From positions 3,658,001-3,722,000 of the forward strand of contig NC_009792.1 in NCBI RefSeq assembly GCF_000018045.1: DNA of 64,000 bases, read 5' to 3'. Shown here in pieces: positions 8,179 to 16,893 of the stretch (positions within the stretch are counted from its first letter, which is position 1; every line of letters starts with the position of its first letter). Both the position numbers and the translations under genes were made by a program. This DNA comes from Citrobacter koseri ATCC BAA-895. Its GTDB lineage: Bacteria > Pseudomonadota > Gammaproteobacteria > Enterobacterales > Enterobacteriaceae. The notes under the pieces are model-generated. The model was not told the origin of the DNA and made no database searches. It saw only the letters and a program-made list of their open reading frames with translations.

Positions 8179-9465
8179 CTGGAACATATCTCCACTACCA
8201 CGCTGATCGTCACACTGATCATCATGGTGGTTATTTCAGCCTATTTTTCCGGTTCCGAAACCGGCATGATGACGCTGAACCGCTATCGTCTTCGCCACCT
8301 GGCAAAACAGGGCAACCGTCCGGCAAAGCGCGTGGAAAAACTACTGCGCAAGCCGGACCGACTGATAAGCTTGGTTCTGATCGGTAATAACCTGGTCAAT
8401 ATTCTCGCCTCAGCCATCGGCACCATCGTCGGTATGCGTCTGTACGGCGATGCGGGCGTGGCGATTGCCACCGGCGTACTGACGTTTGTCGTCCTCGTAT
8501 TTGCGGAAGTGCTGCCGAAAACCATCGCCGCGCTGTACCCGGAAAAAGTGGCCTACCCCAGCAGTTTTCTGCTGGCGCCTTTGCAGGTGCTGATGATGCC
8601 GCTGGTCTGGTTGCTTAACACCATTACCCGGCTGCTGATGCGTATGATGGGCATTAAAACGGATATCGTCATCAGCGGCTCTCTGAGTAAAGACGAACTG
8701 CGCACGCTCGTGAATGAATCCCGCTCACAAATCTCCCGCCGCAACCAGGACATGCTGCTCTCAGTGCTGGATCTGGAAAAGGTCAGCGTGGATGACATCA
8801 TGGTGCCGCGCAACGAAATTATCGGCATTGATATCAATGACGACTGGAAGTCGATCGTCCGCCAGCTTTCTCACTCGCCGCACGGGCGCATTGTGCTTTA
8901 CCGCGACTCGCTGGATGACGCCATCAGCATGCTGCGCGTACGCGAAGCCTGGCGGTTAATGTCCGAGAAAAAAGAGTTCACTAAAGAGACCATGCTGCGC
9001 GCCGCCGATGAGATCTACTTCATCCCGGAAGGCACGCCGCTCAGCACGCAGCTGGTAAAATTTCAGCGTAATAAAAAGAAAGTCGGGCTGGTGGTCAACG
9101 AATACGGGGATATTCAGGGGCTGGTGACGGTCGAAGATATTCTGGAAGAGATTGTCGGCGACTTCACTACCTCTATGTCGCCGACGCTGGCAGAAGAGGT
9201 CACGCCGCAGAATGACGGTTCAGTGATTATCGACGGCAGCGCCAACGTGCGGGAAATCAACAAAGCCTTTAACTGGCACCTGCCGGAAGACGATGCGCGA
9301 ACGGTAAACGGCGTGATTCTGGAAGCGCTGGAAGAGATCCCCATCGCCGGAACGCGCGTGCGCATTGGCCAGTACGATATCGATATTCTCGACGTCCAGG
9401 ACAATATGATTAAGCAGGTTAAAGTCTTGCCGGTGAAACCGTTGCGGGAGAGTATCTCAGAATAA
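8179..9465 (+). CDS. yfjD: CNNM/CorB-type transport protein YfjD, CTG start
   Basis: 428 residues if translation begins at the CTG at 8179, which stands 6 nt after a perfect AAAGGAG (8166-8172) and gives the E. coli N-terminus (M)EHISTTTLI. The first ATG (8224) would delete half of the first membrane helix. The order is a DUF21 transmembrane domain (to about residue 190), a CBS pair and a CorC/HlyC C-terminal domain. The family is linked to magnesium or cobalt transport. The non-AUG start is inferred from alignment to the remembered E. coli protein and the ribosome site. Confidence 0.93.
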   Translation: MEHISTTTLIVTLIIMVVISAYFSGSETGMMTLNRYRLRHLAKQGNRPAKRVEKLLRKPDRLISLVLIGNNLVNILASAIGTIVGMRLYGDAGVAIATGVLTFVVLVFAEVLPKTIAALYPEKVAYPSSFLLAPLQVLMMPLVWLLNTITRLLMRMMGIKTDIVISGSLSKDELRTLVNESRSQISRRNQDMLLSVLDLEKVSVDDIMVPRNEIIGIDINDDWKSIVRQLSHSPHGRIVLYRDSLDDAISMLRVREAWRLMSEKKEFTKETMLRAADEIYFIPEGTPLSTQLVKFQRNKKKVGLVVNEYGDIQGLVTVEDILEEIVGDFTTSMSPTLAEEVTPQNDGSVIIDGSANVREINKAFNWHLPEDDARTVNGVILEALEEIPIAGTRVRIGQYDIDILDVQDNMIKQVKVLPVKPLRESISE

Positions 9466-9468
9466 TGT

Positions 9469-9508
9469 TGTAGGCCGGGTACGGCGAATGCCGCCACCCG
9501 GCACTACG
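9469..9508. repeat. REP/BIME palindromic element
   Basis: GTAGGCCGGGTACGGCG and CGCCACCCGGC form the typical enterobacterial REP palindrome between the convergent yfjD and grpE genes. It probably stabilises or terminates the 3' ends. Confidence 0.85.
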
Positions 9509-9517
9509 GATGGCAAA

Positions 9518-10111
9518 TTACGCTTTCGCCTTCGCCACCGTTACCATCGCCGCGCGAATAGTACGACCGTTCAGCGTATAGCCTTTCTGCATAATGCCCA
9601 GCACGTTACCCGGGGTAACATCCTCAGACTCCACCATCGCAATCGCCTGATGTACGTTCGGATCCAGCGGTACGTTGGTGTCAGCAATCACCTCTACGCC
9701 GAACTTACGCACGACATCCAGCATGGATTTCAGCGTCAGCTCAATGCCTTCGACCATTGACGCCATATCTGGATTCGCTTTATCCGCCACTTCCAGCGCA
9801 CGATCCAGGCTATCGATAACCGGCAACAGCTCATTGACGAATTTTTCCAGCGCGAACTTATGCGCCTTTTCTACGTCCAGCTCGGTACGACGGCGCAGGT
9901 TTTCCATTTCCGCTTTGATACGTAACACGCTGTCACGTTCGCGATTCTGGGCTTCAGCAAGCTGCGCTTCCAGATTCGCAATTTTTTCATCGCGCGGATC
10001 CACCTGCTCAGCAGAAGCGTCTGATTCAACCGCCTCAACTTCTTCGTGCTGATCCATGATAATTTCTTCCGGGGCTTGCCCCTCAGGCGTTTTCTGTTCT
10101 TTACTACTCAT
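9518..10111 (-). CDS. grpE: Nucleotide exchange factor GrpE
   Basis: 197 residues from the ATG at 10111 (MSSKEQKTPEGQAP...), preceded by GGAGA. Exchanges ADP for ATP on DnaK. It has an acidic disordered N-terminus, a long coiled coil (about residues 40-135) and a C-terminal beta domain ending MVTVAKAKA. Longer in-frame starts exist up to 10303 but run into nadK and lack family support. A sigma-32 promoter lies upstream. Confidence 0.98.
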   Translation of the reverse strand: MSSKEQKTPEGQAPEEIIMDQHEEVEAVESDASAEQVDPRDEKIANLEAQLAEAQNRERDSVLRIKAEMENLRRRTELDVEKAHKFALEKFVNELLPVIDSLDRALEVADKANPDMASMVEGIELTLKSMLDVVRKFGVEVIADTNVPLDPNVHQAIAMVESEDVTPGNVLGIMQKGYTLNGRTIRAAMVTVAKAKA

Positions 10112-10160
10112 GAATTTCTCCGCGTTTTTTTTCGCATTCATCTCGCTAACTTCGCTTATT

Positions 10161-10186
10161 ATGGGGATCAGATTCAGGGTTTCAAG
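10161..10186 (-). promoter_or_regulatory. Sigma-32 heat-shock promoter of grpE
   Basis: On the minus strand CTTGAAA (10180-10186) and CCCCAT (10161-10166) are separated by 13 nt, an exact match to the RpoH consensus, 50 nt upstream of the grpE ATG. Confidence 0.9.
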
Positions 10187-10234
10187 GGAAGCACTCACAT
10201 TGTCATCAATCTTCGCTACAAGGACCTCGAGAAA

Positions 10235-11113
10235 ATGAACAATCATTTCAAGTGTATTGGCATTGTGGGACATCCACGTCACCCCACTGCACTGACGACA
10301 CATGAAATGCTCTACCGCTGGCTATGCACAAAAGGTTACGAGGTCATCGTGGAGCAGCAGATCGCCCACGAATTACAGCTGAAAAATGTAAAAACCGGCA
10401 CGCTGGCGGAAATTGGTCAACTGGCGGATCTCGCCGTCGTTGTCGGCGGGGATGGCAATATGCTCGGCGCGGCGCGCACGCTGGCGCGCTATGATATCAA
10501 AGTGATCGGCATTAACCGTGGCAATCTCGGCTTCCTGACCGACCTTGACCCGGACAACGCCCTGCAACAACTCGCGGACGTACTGGAAGGCCATTATATC
10601 GCCGAGAAACGCTTTTTACTGGAAGCTCAGGTCTGCCAGCAAAACTGCCAGAAACGCATCAGTACCGCCATCAATGAAGTCGTGCTGCACCCGGGAAAAG
10701 TGGCGCACATGATTGAATTTGAAGTGTATATCGACGAAACCTTCGCCTTTTCTCAGCGTTCCGATGGCCTGATCATCTCCACGCCGACCGGTTCCACCGC
10801 CTATTCACTCTCGGCGGGCGGCCCCATTCTGACGCCGTCGCTGGACGCCATCACGCTGGTGCCGATGTTCCCGCACACCCTATCCGCACGCCCGTTGGTC
10901 ATTAACGGCAGCAGCACGATTCGTTTGCGTTTCTCACACCGCCGTAGCGACCTCGAAATCAGTTGCGACAGTCAGATTGCCCTGCCCATACAGGAAGGCG
11001 AAGATGTATTGATCCGCCGCTGTGACTACCACCTGAACCTGATACACCCTAAAGATTACAGTTATTTCAACACATTAAGCACAAAATTAGGCTGGTCAAA
11101 AAAATTATTCTAA
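10235..11113 (+). CDS. nadK: NAD kinase
   Basis: 292 residues from the ATG at 10235 (MNNHFKCIGIVGHPRHP...). Phosphorylates NAD to NADP with ATP. GGDGN (nt about 10447) and the NE/D motif SPTGSTAYSLSAGGPI family signature are intact. Divergent from grpE, whose heat-shock promoter occupies the shared intergenic region. Confidence 0.98.
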   Translation: MNNHFKCIGIVGHPRHPTALTTHEMLYRWLCTKGYEVIVEQQIAHELQLKNVKTGTLAEIGQLADLAVVVGGDGNMLGAARTLARYDIKVIGINRGNLGFLTDLDPDNALQQLADVLEGHYIAEKRFLLEAQVCQQNCQKRISTAINEVVLHPGKVAHMIEFEVYIDETFAFSQRSDGLIISTPTGSTAYSLSAGGPILTPSLDAITLVPMFPHTLSARPLVINGSSTIRLRFSHRRSDLEISCDSQIALPIQEGEDVLIRRCDYHLNLIHPKDYSYFNTLSTKLGWSKKLF

Positions 11114-11130
11114 TTTAACGCCGCCCTCTT

Positions 11131-11172
11131 TACTGTATAAAAAACCAGTTTATACTGTATGTAATCACAGTC
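11131..11172 (+). promoter_or_regulatory. Two LexA boxes in front of recN
   Basis: TACTGTATAAAAAACCAGTT (11131-11150) and TACTGTATGTAATCACAGTC (11153-11172) both carry CTG-N10-CAG or a close variant and sit immediately before recN, as in E. coli. A TATACT -10 element overlaps at 11151-11156. Confidence 0.92.
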
Positions 11173-11198
11173 ATGGTTTTTCATACAGGAAAACATCT

Positions 11199-12860
11199 AT
11201 GTTGGCACAACTGACCATCAGCAATTTTGCTATCGTTCGTGAACTTGAGATCGATTTTCAGAGCGGAATGACCGTCATTACCGGTGAAACCGGCGCGGGT
11301 AAGTCTATTGCGATTGATGCGCTCGGCTTGTGTCTGGGTGGCCGTGCAGACGCCGACATGGTGCGGGTGGGAGCAACCCGCGCAGACCTGTGCGCCCGCT
11401 TCTCACTGAAAGATACGCCAGCAGCGCTGCGCTGGCTGGAAGAAAACCAACTGGAAGAAGGGCGTGAGTGCTTACTTCGCCGCGTCATTAGCAGCGACGG
11501 TCGCTCCCGCGGCTTCATCAACGGCACCGCCGTGCCTCTCTCCCAGTTACGGGAACTGGGCCAGTTGCTCATTCAAATTCACGGCCAGCATGCGCATCAG
11601 CTACTGACCAAGTCTGAACATCAAAAATCCCTGCTCGACGGCTACGCCAACGAAGCGCTTCTGATTCAGGAAATGTCCTCACGCTATCAACTGTGGCATC
11701 AAAGCTGCCGCGATCTGGCGCATCATCAACAGCAAAGCCAGGAACGCGCCGCACGTATGGAGCTGCTGCAATATCAGTTGAAAGAACTGAACGAATTTAA
11801 CCCGCAGCCCGGTGAGTTTGAGCAAATTGATGAAGAATATAAACGACTGGCAAACAGCGGCCAGTTGCTGACGACCAGCCAGAATGCGCTGACGTTGCTT
11901 GCTGATGGCGAAGACGTCAATCTGCAAAGCCAGCTGTACACGTCAAAACAGTTAGTCACCGAACTAACGGGCATGGACAGCAAACTGTCTGGCATTCTGG
12001 ATATGCTGGAAGAGGCCACAATCCAGATAACTGAGGCCAGCGACGAACTGCGTCACTATTGCGATCGTCTGGATTTAGACCCCAATCGCCTGTTCGAACT
12101 TGAGCAGCGCATTTCTAAGCAGATTTCACTGGCGCGTAAACATCACGTCAGCCCGGAAGCGCTGCCGCAGTTTTATCAGTCACTGCTCGAAGAACAGCAG
12201 CAGCTTGACGATCAGGCCGACTCACTGGAAACCCTGACGCTGGCGGTGAACAAACATCGCCAGCAGGCGCTGGAGACGGCAAAAGCGCTGCATACTCAGC
12301 GTCAGCATGACGCGCAGGAACTGGGGCAGTTGATCACCGAAAGCATGCATGCGCTGTCGATGCCGCATGGCCAGTTCACTATTGATGTGAAATTTGATGA
12401 GCATCATCTGAGCAGCGACGGTGCCGACCGCGTAGAGTTTAAAGTCACCACAAACCCGGGTCAGCCATTGCAGCCAATCGCAAAGGTCGCTTCCGGGGGC
12501 GAACTGTCCCGTATCGCGCTGGCAATTCAGGTCATTACTGCCCGTAAAATGGAAACCCCGGCGCTCATTTTCGATGAAGTCGATGTCGGTATCAGCGGCC
12601 CTACTGCGGCCGTTGTCGGTAAACTGCTGCGCCAGTTAGGTGAGTCAACTCAGGTAATGTGCGTTACCCACCTTCCGCAAGTTGCCGGTTGTGGTCATCA
12701 GCACTTCTTTGTCAGCAAAGAAACGGACGGCGCCATGACCGAAACGCATATGCAGTCGCTGGATAAACGCTCGCGATTACAGGAGCTGGCTCGTTTACTT
12801 GGCGGCAGCGAAGTGACGCGTAATACCCTCGCAAATGCGAAAGAACTGTTGGCTGCGTAA
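11199..12860 (+). CDS. recN: DNA repair protein RecN (SMC-like ATPase)
   Basis: 553 residues. SOS-induced double-strand-break repair protein. Walker A GETGAGKS (about residues 29-36), a long central coiled coil, signature ASGGELSRIALAI, Walker B LIFDEVDVGISG and the H-loop CVTHLPQVA. Tandem LexA boxes lie directly upstream. Confidence 0.98.
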   Translation: MLAQLTISNFAIVRELEIDFQSGMTVITGETGAGKSIAIDALGLCLGGRADADMVRVGATRADLCARFSLKDTPAALRWLEENQLEEGRECLLRRVISSDGRSRGFINGTAVPLSQLRELGQLLIQIHGQHAHQLLTKSEHQKSLLDGYANEALLIQEMSSRYQLWHQSCRDLAHHQQQSQERAARMELLQYQLKELNEFNPQPGEFEQIDEEYKRLANSGQLLTTSQNALTLLADGEDVNLQSQLYTSKQLVTELTGMDSKLSGILDMLEEATIQITEASDELRHYCDRLDLDPNRLFELEQRISKQISLARKHHVSPEALPQFYQSLLEEQQQLDDQADSLETLTLAVNKHRQQALETAKALHTQRQHDAQELGQLITESMHALSMPHGQFTIDVKFDEHHLSSDGADRVEFKVTTNPGQPLQPIAKVASGGELSRIALAIQVITARKMETPALIFDEVDVGISGPTAAVVGKLLRQLGESTQVMCVTHLPQVAGCGHQHFFVSKETDGAMTETHMQSLDKRSRLQELARLLGGSEVTRNTLANAKELLAA

Positions 12861-13009
12861 ACTTTTTTGACCCTTTAAGGTCTGAGTACAAAACAAAATC
12901 GCCGTAAGACCCGACACCAAAAGGTTTTAAAGTGGTGAAAGGTCTATTATCATCGGCATATTACATATGAGCCGCGTACTGCTCGGGCCCGAAAAGGAAT
13001 CAAATCACT

Positions 13010-13354
13010 ATGCGCTGTAAAACGCTGACTGCTGCCGCAGCAGTACTACTGATGTTGACCGCAGGCTGTTCCACTCTGGAGCGAGTGGTTTACCGCCCTG
13101 ACATCAACCAGGGGAACTATCTGACCGCTAACGATGTCGCCAAAGTGCGCGTCGGTATGACGCAACAGCAGGTTGCTTATGCTTTGGGTACACCGATGAT
13201 GTCCGATCCTTTTGGCACTAACACATGGTTCTATGTGTTCCGTCAGCAACCGGGTCATGAAGGCGTAACGCAACAAACCTTAACGCTGACCTTTAACAGC
13301 AACGGCGTGTTGACCAACATCGACAATAAGCCAGCGTTGACCGACAACAAGTAA
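13010..13354 (+). CDS. bamE: Outer-membrane assembly lipoprotein BamE (SmpA)
   Basis: 114 residues. Lipoprotein of the BAM complex that inserts beta-barrel proteins. Signal peptide with lipobox LTAGC (Cys about residue 20), then the SmpA/OmlA fold (NDVAKVRVGMTQQQVAYALGTP). Monocistronic, with AAGGA before the ATG and a terminator after it. Confidence 0.98.
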   Translation: MRCKTLTAAAAVLLMLTAGCSTLERVVYRPDINQGNYLTANDVAKVRVGMTQQQVAYALGTPMMSDPFGTNTWFYVFRQQPGHEGVTQQTLTLTFNSNGVLTNIDNKPALTDNK

Positions 13355-13371
13355 GATTGTTTTCTGGTGTT

Positions 13372-13398
13372 AAAAAAGGTGCCATTGGCACCTTTTTT
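13372..13398 (+). terminator. Rho-independent terminator of bamE
   Basis: AAAAAAGGTGCC, a 4-nt loop and GGCACCTTTTTT form a symmetrical stem with U-runs on both strands, so it may also stop transcripts entering from the ratAB side. Confidence 0.93.
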
Positions 13399-13467
13399 AA
13401 TTATTGACGAACCTGAACCCGCTTTGCCGAAAGAATGCAGGCCTGATAAGCGTTCAGGCATCCATGA

Positions 13468-13758
13468 TTATTTATTTGCCGATTTCTCCGCTCGCTGTCT
13501 GCGCAACTCTTTTGGATCGGCAATCAGCGGTCGATAGATCTCTACCCGATCGCCGTCATGAACCACGTCGGCAAGTTTTGTCGGGCGGCTATATATACCG
13601 ACTTTGTTTTTAGCGAGATCGATATCGGTGCGCAGTTCCAGCAAACCGGAAGCACGAATCGCCTCTTCAACCGTCGCGCCTTCCTGCAACGTCACACGCT
13701 GTAAATACTGTTTCTCGGGCAGCGCATACGCCACTTCGACGACAATTTTAGCCGACAC
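13468..13758 (-). CDS. ratB: RnfH/UPF0125 family protein RatB (YfjF)
   Basis: 96 residues from the GTG at 13758 (preceded by AGAGGT, 6 nt), reading (M)SAKIVVEVAYALPEKQYL. Ubiquitin-like fold family; partner of RatA in the ratAB operon, function unsettled. The start overlaps the last 11 nt of ratA, indicating translational coupling. Confidence 0.94.
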   Translation of the reverse strand: MSAKIVVEVAYALPEKQYLQRVTLQEGATVEEAIRASGLLELRTDIDLAKNKVGIYSRPTKLADVVHDGDRVEIYRPLIADPKELRRQRAEKSANK

Positions 13759-14185
13759 TGTAAACCTCTTTGGCCCGAACGGTGAACGCCTGCACCATAT
13801 TAGAAGCCAGCTCTTTAAAGACGCGGCCAAACGCCAGTTCAATTAACTTGTTGGTGAACTCAAAATCGAGGTGGAACTCGATGCGGCACGCTTCCTGGCT
13901 GAGCGGCGTAAATTTCCACCCGCCAATCAACTTTTTGAAAGGGCCATCGACCAGATGCATCAGGATGCTCTGGTTATTCGTCAACTGGTTACGTGTCGTG
14001 AATGTTTTGCTGATCCCTGCCTTAGACACATCCACGGCCGCCGTCATCTGACCCGGCGTCGATTCCAGCACACGGCTGCCGACGCATCCCGGCAAAAACT
14101 GAGGGTAGGACTGAACATCATTCACTAACTTATACATCTGTTCCGCGCTATAAGGGACTAAAGCGGTCCGGCTAATCTGAGGCAT
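13748..14185 (-). CDS. ratA: Toxin/ubiquinone-binding START protein RatA
   Basis: 145 residues from the ATG at 14185 (MPQISRTALVPYSAEQMYKL). START/polyketide-cyclase fold, with the family stretch VNDVQSYPQFLPGC. In E. coli RatA was reported to bind 50S subunits and block subunit joining; relatives (Coq10) bind ubiquinone. Longer in-frame ATGs occur at 14224 and 14194. Divergent from smpB. Confidence 0.93.
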   Translation of the reverse strand: MPQISRTALVPYSAEQMYKLVNDVQSYPQFLPGCVGSRVLESTPGQMTAAVDVSKAGISKTFTTRNQLTNNQSILMHLVDGPFKKLIGGWKFTPLSQEACRIEFHLDFEFTNKLIELAFGRVFKELASNMVQAFTVRAKEVYSVG

Positions 14186-14354
14186 AGCAATTTCCATCAA
14201 CATAAATCGAACAAATAATACCATTTATCCCCAGGTAAAAAAAACGCTATACCTCAACAGGGCCTACGCAGGTTCATGCTAAGATAACGCCTTATCCCCC
14301 GCAGGATGAAATGGGGTGTTTTTCGATTTCAGATTACCTATACTGAGCGGCATT

Positions 14355-14837
14355 ATGACGAAGAAAAAAGCACACAAACCTGGCTCAGCCACTATTGCGT
14401 TGAATAAGCGCGCCCGACACGAATACTTTATTGAAGAAGAGTTCGAAGCTGGACTCGCCCTGCAAGGTTGGGAAGTTAAATCCCTGCGCGCGGGCAAAGC
14501 GAATATTAGCGATAGCTATGTCCTTCTCAGGGATGGCGAAGCGTACCTGTTCGGCGCAAACTTTACGCCAATGGCAGTCGCCTCAACGCACGTCGTGTGC
14601 GACCCCACTCGCACCCGTAAACTGCTACTGAACCAGCGCGAACTCGACTCCCTGTACGGACGCGTCAATCGTGAAGGTTATACCGTCGTCGCGCTTTCAC
14701 TGTACTGGAAGAACGCCTGGTGCAAAGTGAAAATCGGCGTCGCAAAAGGTAAGAAACAGCATGATAAACGCTCAGACCTGAAAGAGCGTGAGTGGCAACT
14801 GGATAAAGCCCGCATCATGAAGAATGCAGGCCGCTAA
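14355..14837 (+). CDS. smpB: SsrA-binding protein SmpB
   Basis: 160 residues from the ATG at 14355 (MTKKKAHKPGSATIALNK). Binds the tRNA-like domain of tmRNA for trans-translation at stalled ribosomes. The oligonucleotide-binding barrel with HEYFIEEEFEAGL and WEVKSLRAGKANI is intact, as is the basic C-terminal tail. ssrA follows 145 nt later. Confidence 0.98.
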   Translation: MTKKKAHKPGSATIALNKRARHEYFIEEEFEAGLALQGWEVKSLRAGKANISDSYVLLRDGEAYLFGANFTPMAVASTHVVCDPTRTRKLLLNQRELDSLYGRVNREGYTVVALSLYWKNAWCKVKIGVAKGKKQHDKRSDLKEREWQLDKARIMKNAGR

Positions 14838-14982
14838 ACGTTCCCTGATAACACCGCTTTCGTTGCTGGCTATTTAAGCAAATCGTTCCATCACGCGAAA
14901 TGAGCGGTAAATCCTTGAAGATAAGGAAAATCGGGGGCTGGTCACGCGTGTCACAACTCTGTTATACTTAACGTAACACATT

Positions 14983-15345
14983 GGGGCTGATTCTGGATTC
15001 GACGGGATTTGCGAAACCCAAGGTGCATGCCGAGGGGCGGTTGGCCTCGTAAAAAGCCGCAAAAAATAGTCGCAAACGACGAAAACTACGCTTTAGCAGC
15101 TTAATAACCTGCTCTGAGCCCTCTCTCCCTAGCTTCCGCTCTTAAGACGGGGATCAAAGAGAGGTCAAACCCAAAAGAGATCGCGTGGATGCCCTGCCTG
15201 GGGTTGAAGCGTTAAAACTAATCAGGCTAGTTTGGTAGTGGCGTGTCCGTCCGCAGGTGCCAGGCGAATGTAAAGACTGACTAAGCATGTAGTACCGAGG
15301 ATGTAGGAATTTCGGACGCGGGTTCAACTCCCGCCAGCTCCACCA
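14983..15345 (+). ncRNA. ssrA: tmRNA (10Sa RNA)
   Basis: 363 nt, running from GGGGCTGATTCTGGATTCGA to the encoded CCA at 15343-15345. The tag frame begins GCA at 15072 and reads ANDENYALAA with stop TAA at 15102-15104, identical to E. coli. The 3' T-arm/acceptor (GGTTCAACTCCCGCCAGCTC) is the classical integration site for P4- and P2-like elements. TATACT at 14963-14968 is a good -10 element. Confidence 0.99.
15319..15345 (+). other. Probable attachment site (attL) in the 3' end of ssrA
   Basis: The T-arm and acceptor strand of ssrA are directly followed by an integrase gene of the type that uses this site, so the crossover should lie here and leave ssrA functional. I searched by eye for a second copy further right and found no convincing one, so the exact core is unknown. 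Confidence 0.6.
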
Positions 15346-15380
15346 CTTTTTAGTTGTTTGAAGTACAATGAAGTCTACTA

Positions 15381-15413
15381 AGCCCGCACAGCACAAGCTC
15401 TGCGGGCTTTTTT
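15381..15413 (+). terminator. Rho-independent terminator after ssrA
   Basis: AGCCCGCA and TGCGGGCT arms with a 12-nt loop, followed by a run of T, 36 nt past the tmRNA end. Confidence 0.9.
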
Positions 15414-15510
15414 ACGTCTATTGTCGTCCAGTGAGAATTGCTGAGAACTATCACTTATGGCACCCTGAATGGGACCCACAACGAAGGGTCCTAAAATCGA
15501 GGGTCCCAAA

Positions 15511-16740
15511 ATGGCAAAAATCGCTAAGAAACTCACTGACACTGAAATCAAAAGCACTAAGCCAACCGACAAAGAAATCAACTTGTTTGACGGTGATGGT
15601 TTGATCCTGCGAATCTCTGCTCTCGCAAAAGGAGGGAAGAAGAATTGGTATTTCAGGTATGCAGTGCCGGTGAGTAAGAAAAGAACCAAAATGAGCCTTG
15701 GGACCTATCCTCACCTTACACTGGCTAGAGCCAGAGCCTTACGAGATGAATACCTTTCCTTGCTTGCCAATGGCATTGATCCGCAAGTCCATAACAACGA
15801 TAAAGCTAATGCCTTAAAGAATGCTACTGAACACACTCTCCAAGCCGTGGCAAGGAAATGGTTAGATGAAAAGGTAAAGACCTCAGGTATCTCACAAGAC
15901 CATGCAGAAGACATCTGGCGAAGCCTGGAGAGAAACATCTTTCCCGGCTTGGGTAATGTTCCTATCAATGAGATCCGCCCCAAACTCTTAAAGCAACATC
16001 TTGACCCTATTGAGCAACGAGGAGTACTCGAAACTTTACGGCGAATCATTTCCCGATTAAATGAAATTTTCCGTTATGCAACAACTGAGGAACTTATCGA
16101 ATTCAATCCGGCTGACAACCTGGGGCAACGGTTCAGTAAGCCTAAAAAACAGAATATGCCAGCATTACCCCCTTCCGAACTCCCCCGCTTCCTAGTTGCT
16201 CTAAACAATGCTTCTATCCGTTTAGAAACAAGGCTACTGATTGAGTGGCAACTTCTCACATGGGTTCGCCCTGGTGAAGCAGTTCGCACAAGATGGTCAG
16301 ATATTGATATAGAAACCGGCATGTGGAACATACCATCGGATTTTATGAAAATGAAGAAGCCTCACAAAGTTCCACTAAGCAAAGAAGCTTTGCGAGTCCT
16401 GGAGTCAATGAAAGCGATAAGTGGACATCGTGAATGGGTGTTTCCAAGTATAAAGGCTCCTCTTAGCCATATGCATGAACAAACAGCTAATGCGGCCATA
16501 ATCCGTATGGGCTTTGGGGGAGAGCTTGTAGCCCATGGAATGAGATCTATTGCACGAACGGCCGCAGAGGAGTCGGGTAAGTTCAGGACAGATGTCTTAG
16601 AAGCGGCCCTTGCCCATTCGAAGAAAGATGAAATCATCGCAGCCTATAATCGTGCAGAATACTTAGCAGAACGAGTAGTTCTCATGCAGTGGTGGAGCGA
16701 TTACGTCATTGCTCAAAAATTTAAGGCTATTGCGGCGTAA
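15511..16740 (+). CDS. P4/CP4-57-type tyrosine integrase
   Basis: 409 residues from the ATG at 15511, with GAGGG upstream. It catalyses integration of the island at ssrA. It has the N-terminal DUF4102 arm-binding domain (LTDTEIKSTKPTDKEINLFDGDGL), then the catalytic domain with Arg in LLTWVRPGEAVRTRW, the HGMR box, a second His in ALAHSKKDE and Tyr within AAYNRAEYL. The sequence just upstream repeats a GGGTCC motif about every 15 nt (15471-15506), and a longer in-frame start at 15469 would translate it. It is codirectional with ssrA and is the first gene of the island. Confidence 0.93.
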   Translation: MAKIAKKLTDTEIKSTKPTDKEINLFDGDGLILRISALAKGGKKNWYFRYAVPVSKKRTKMSLGTYPHLTLARARALRDEYLSLLANGIDPQVHNNDKANALKNATEHTLQAVARKWLDEKVKTSGISQDHAEDIWRSLERNIFPGLGNVPINEIRPKLLKQHLDPIEQRGVLETLRRIISRLNEIFRYATTEELIEFNPADNLGQRFSKPKKQNMPALPPSELPRFLVALNNASIRLETRLLIEWQLLTWVRPGEAVRTRWSDIDIETGMWNIPSDFMKMKKPHKVPLSKEALRVLESMKAISGHREWVFPSIKAPLSHMHEQTANAAIIRMGFGGELVAHGMRSIARTAAEESGKFRTDVLEAALAHSKKDEIIAAYNRAEYLAERVVLMQWWSDYVIAQKFKAIAA

Positions 16741-16893
16741 CAACTCTATAAGGGGTTAATTCTCCTAGCCCCTTATCCACCAAGACATAACCATTTTTTT
16801 TAACACCACTTTTTTCTAAACCAAGATAAATGGGCAGTAACGAACAAAAACGATTTTCTCTATGAACTGGCAAAAAACACAAGAAATGCGAGA

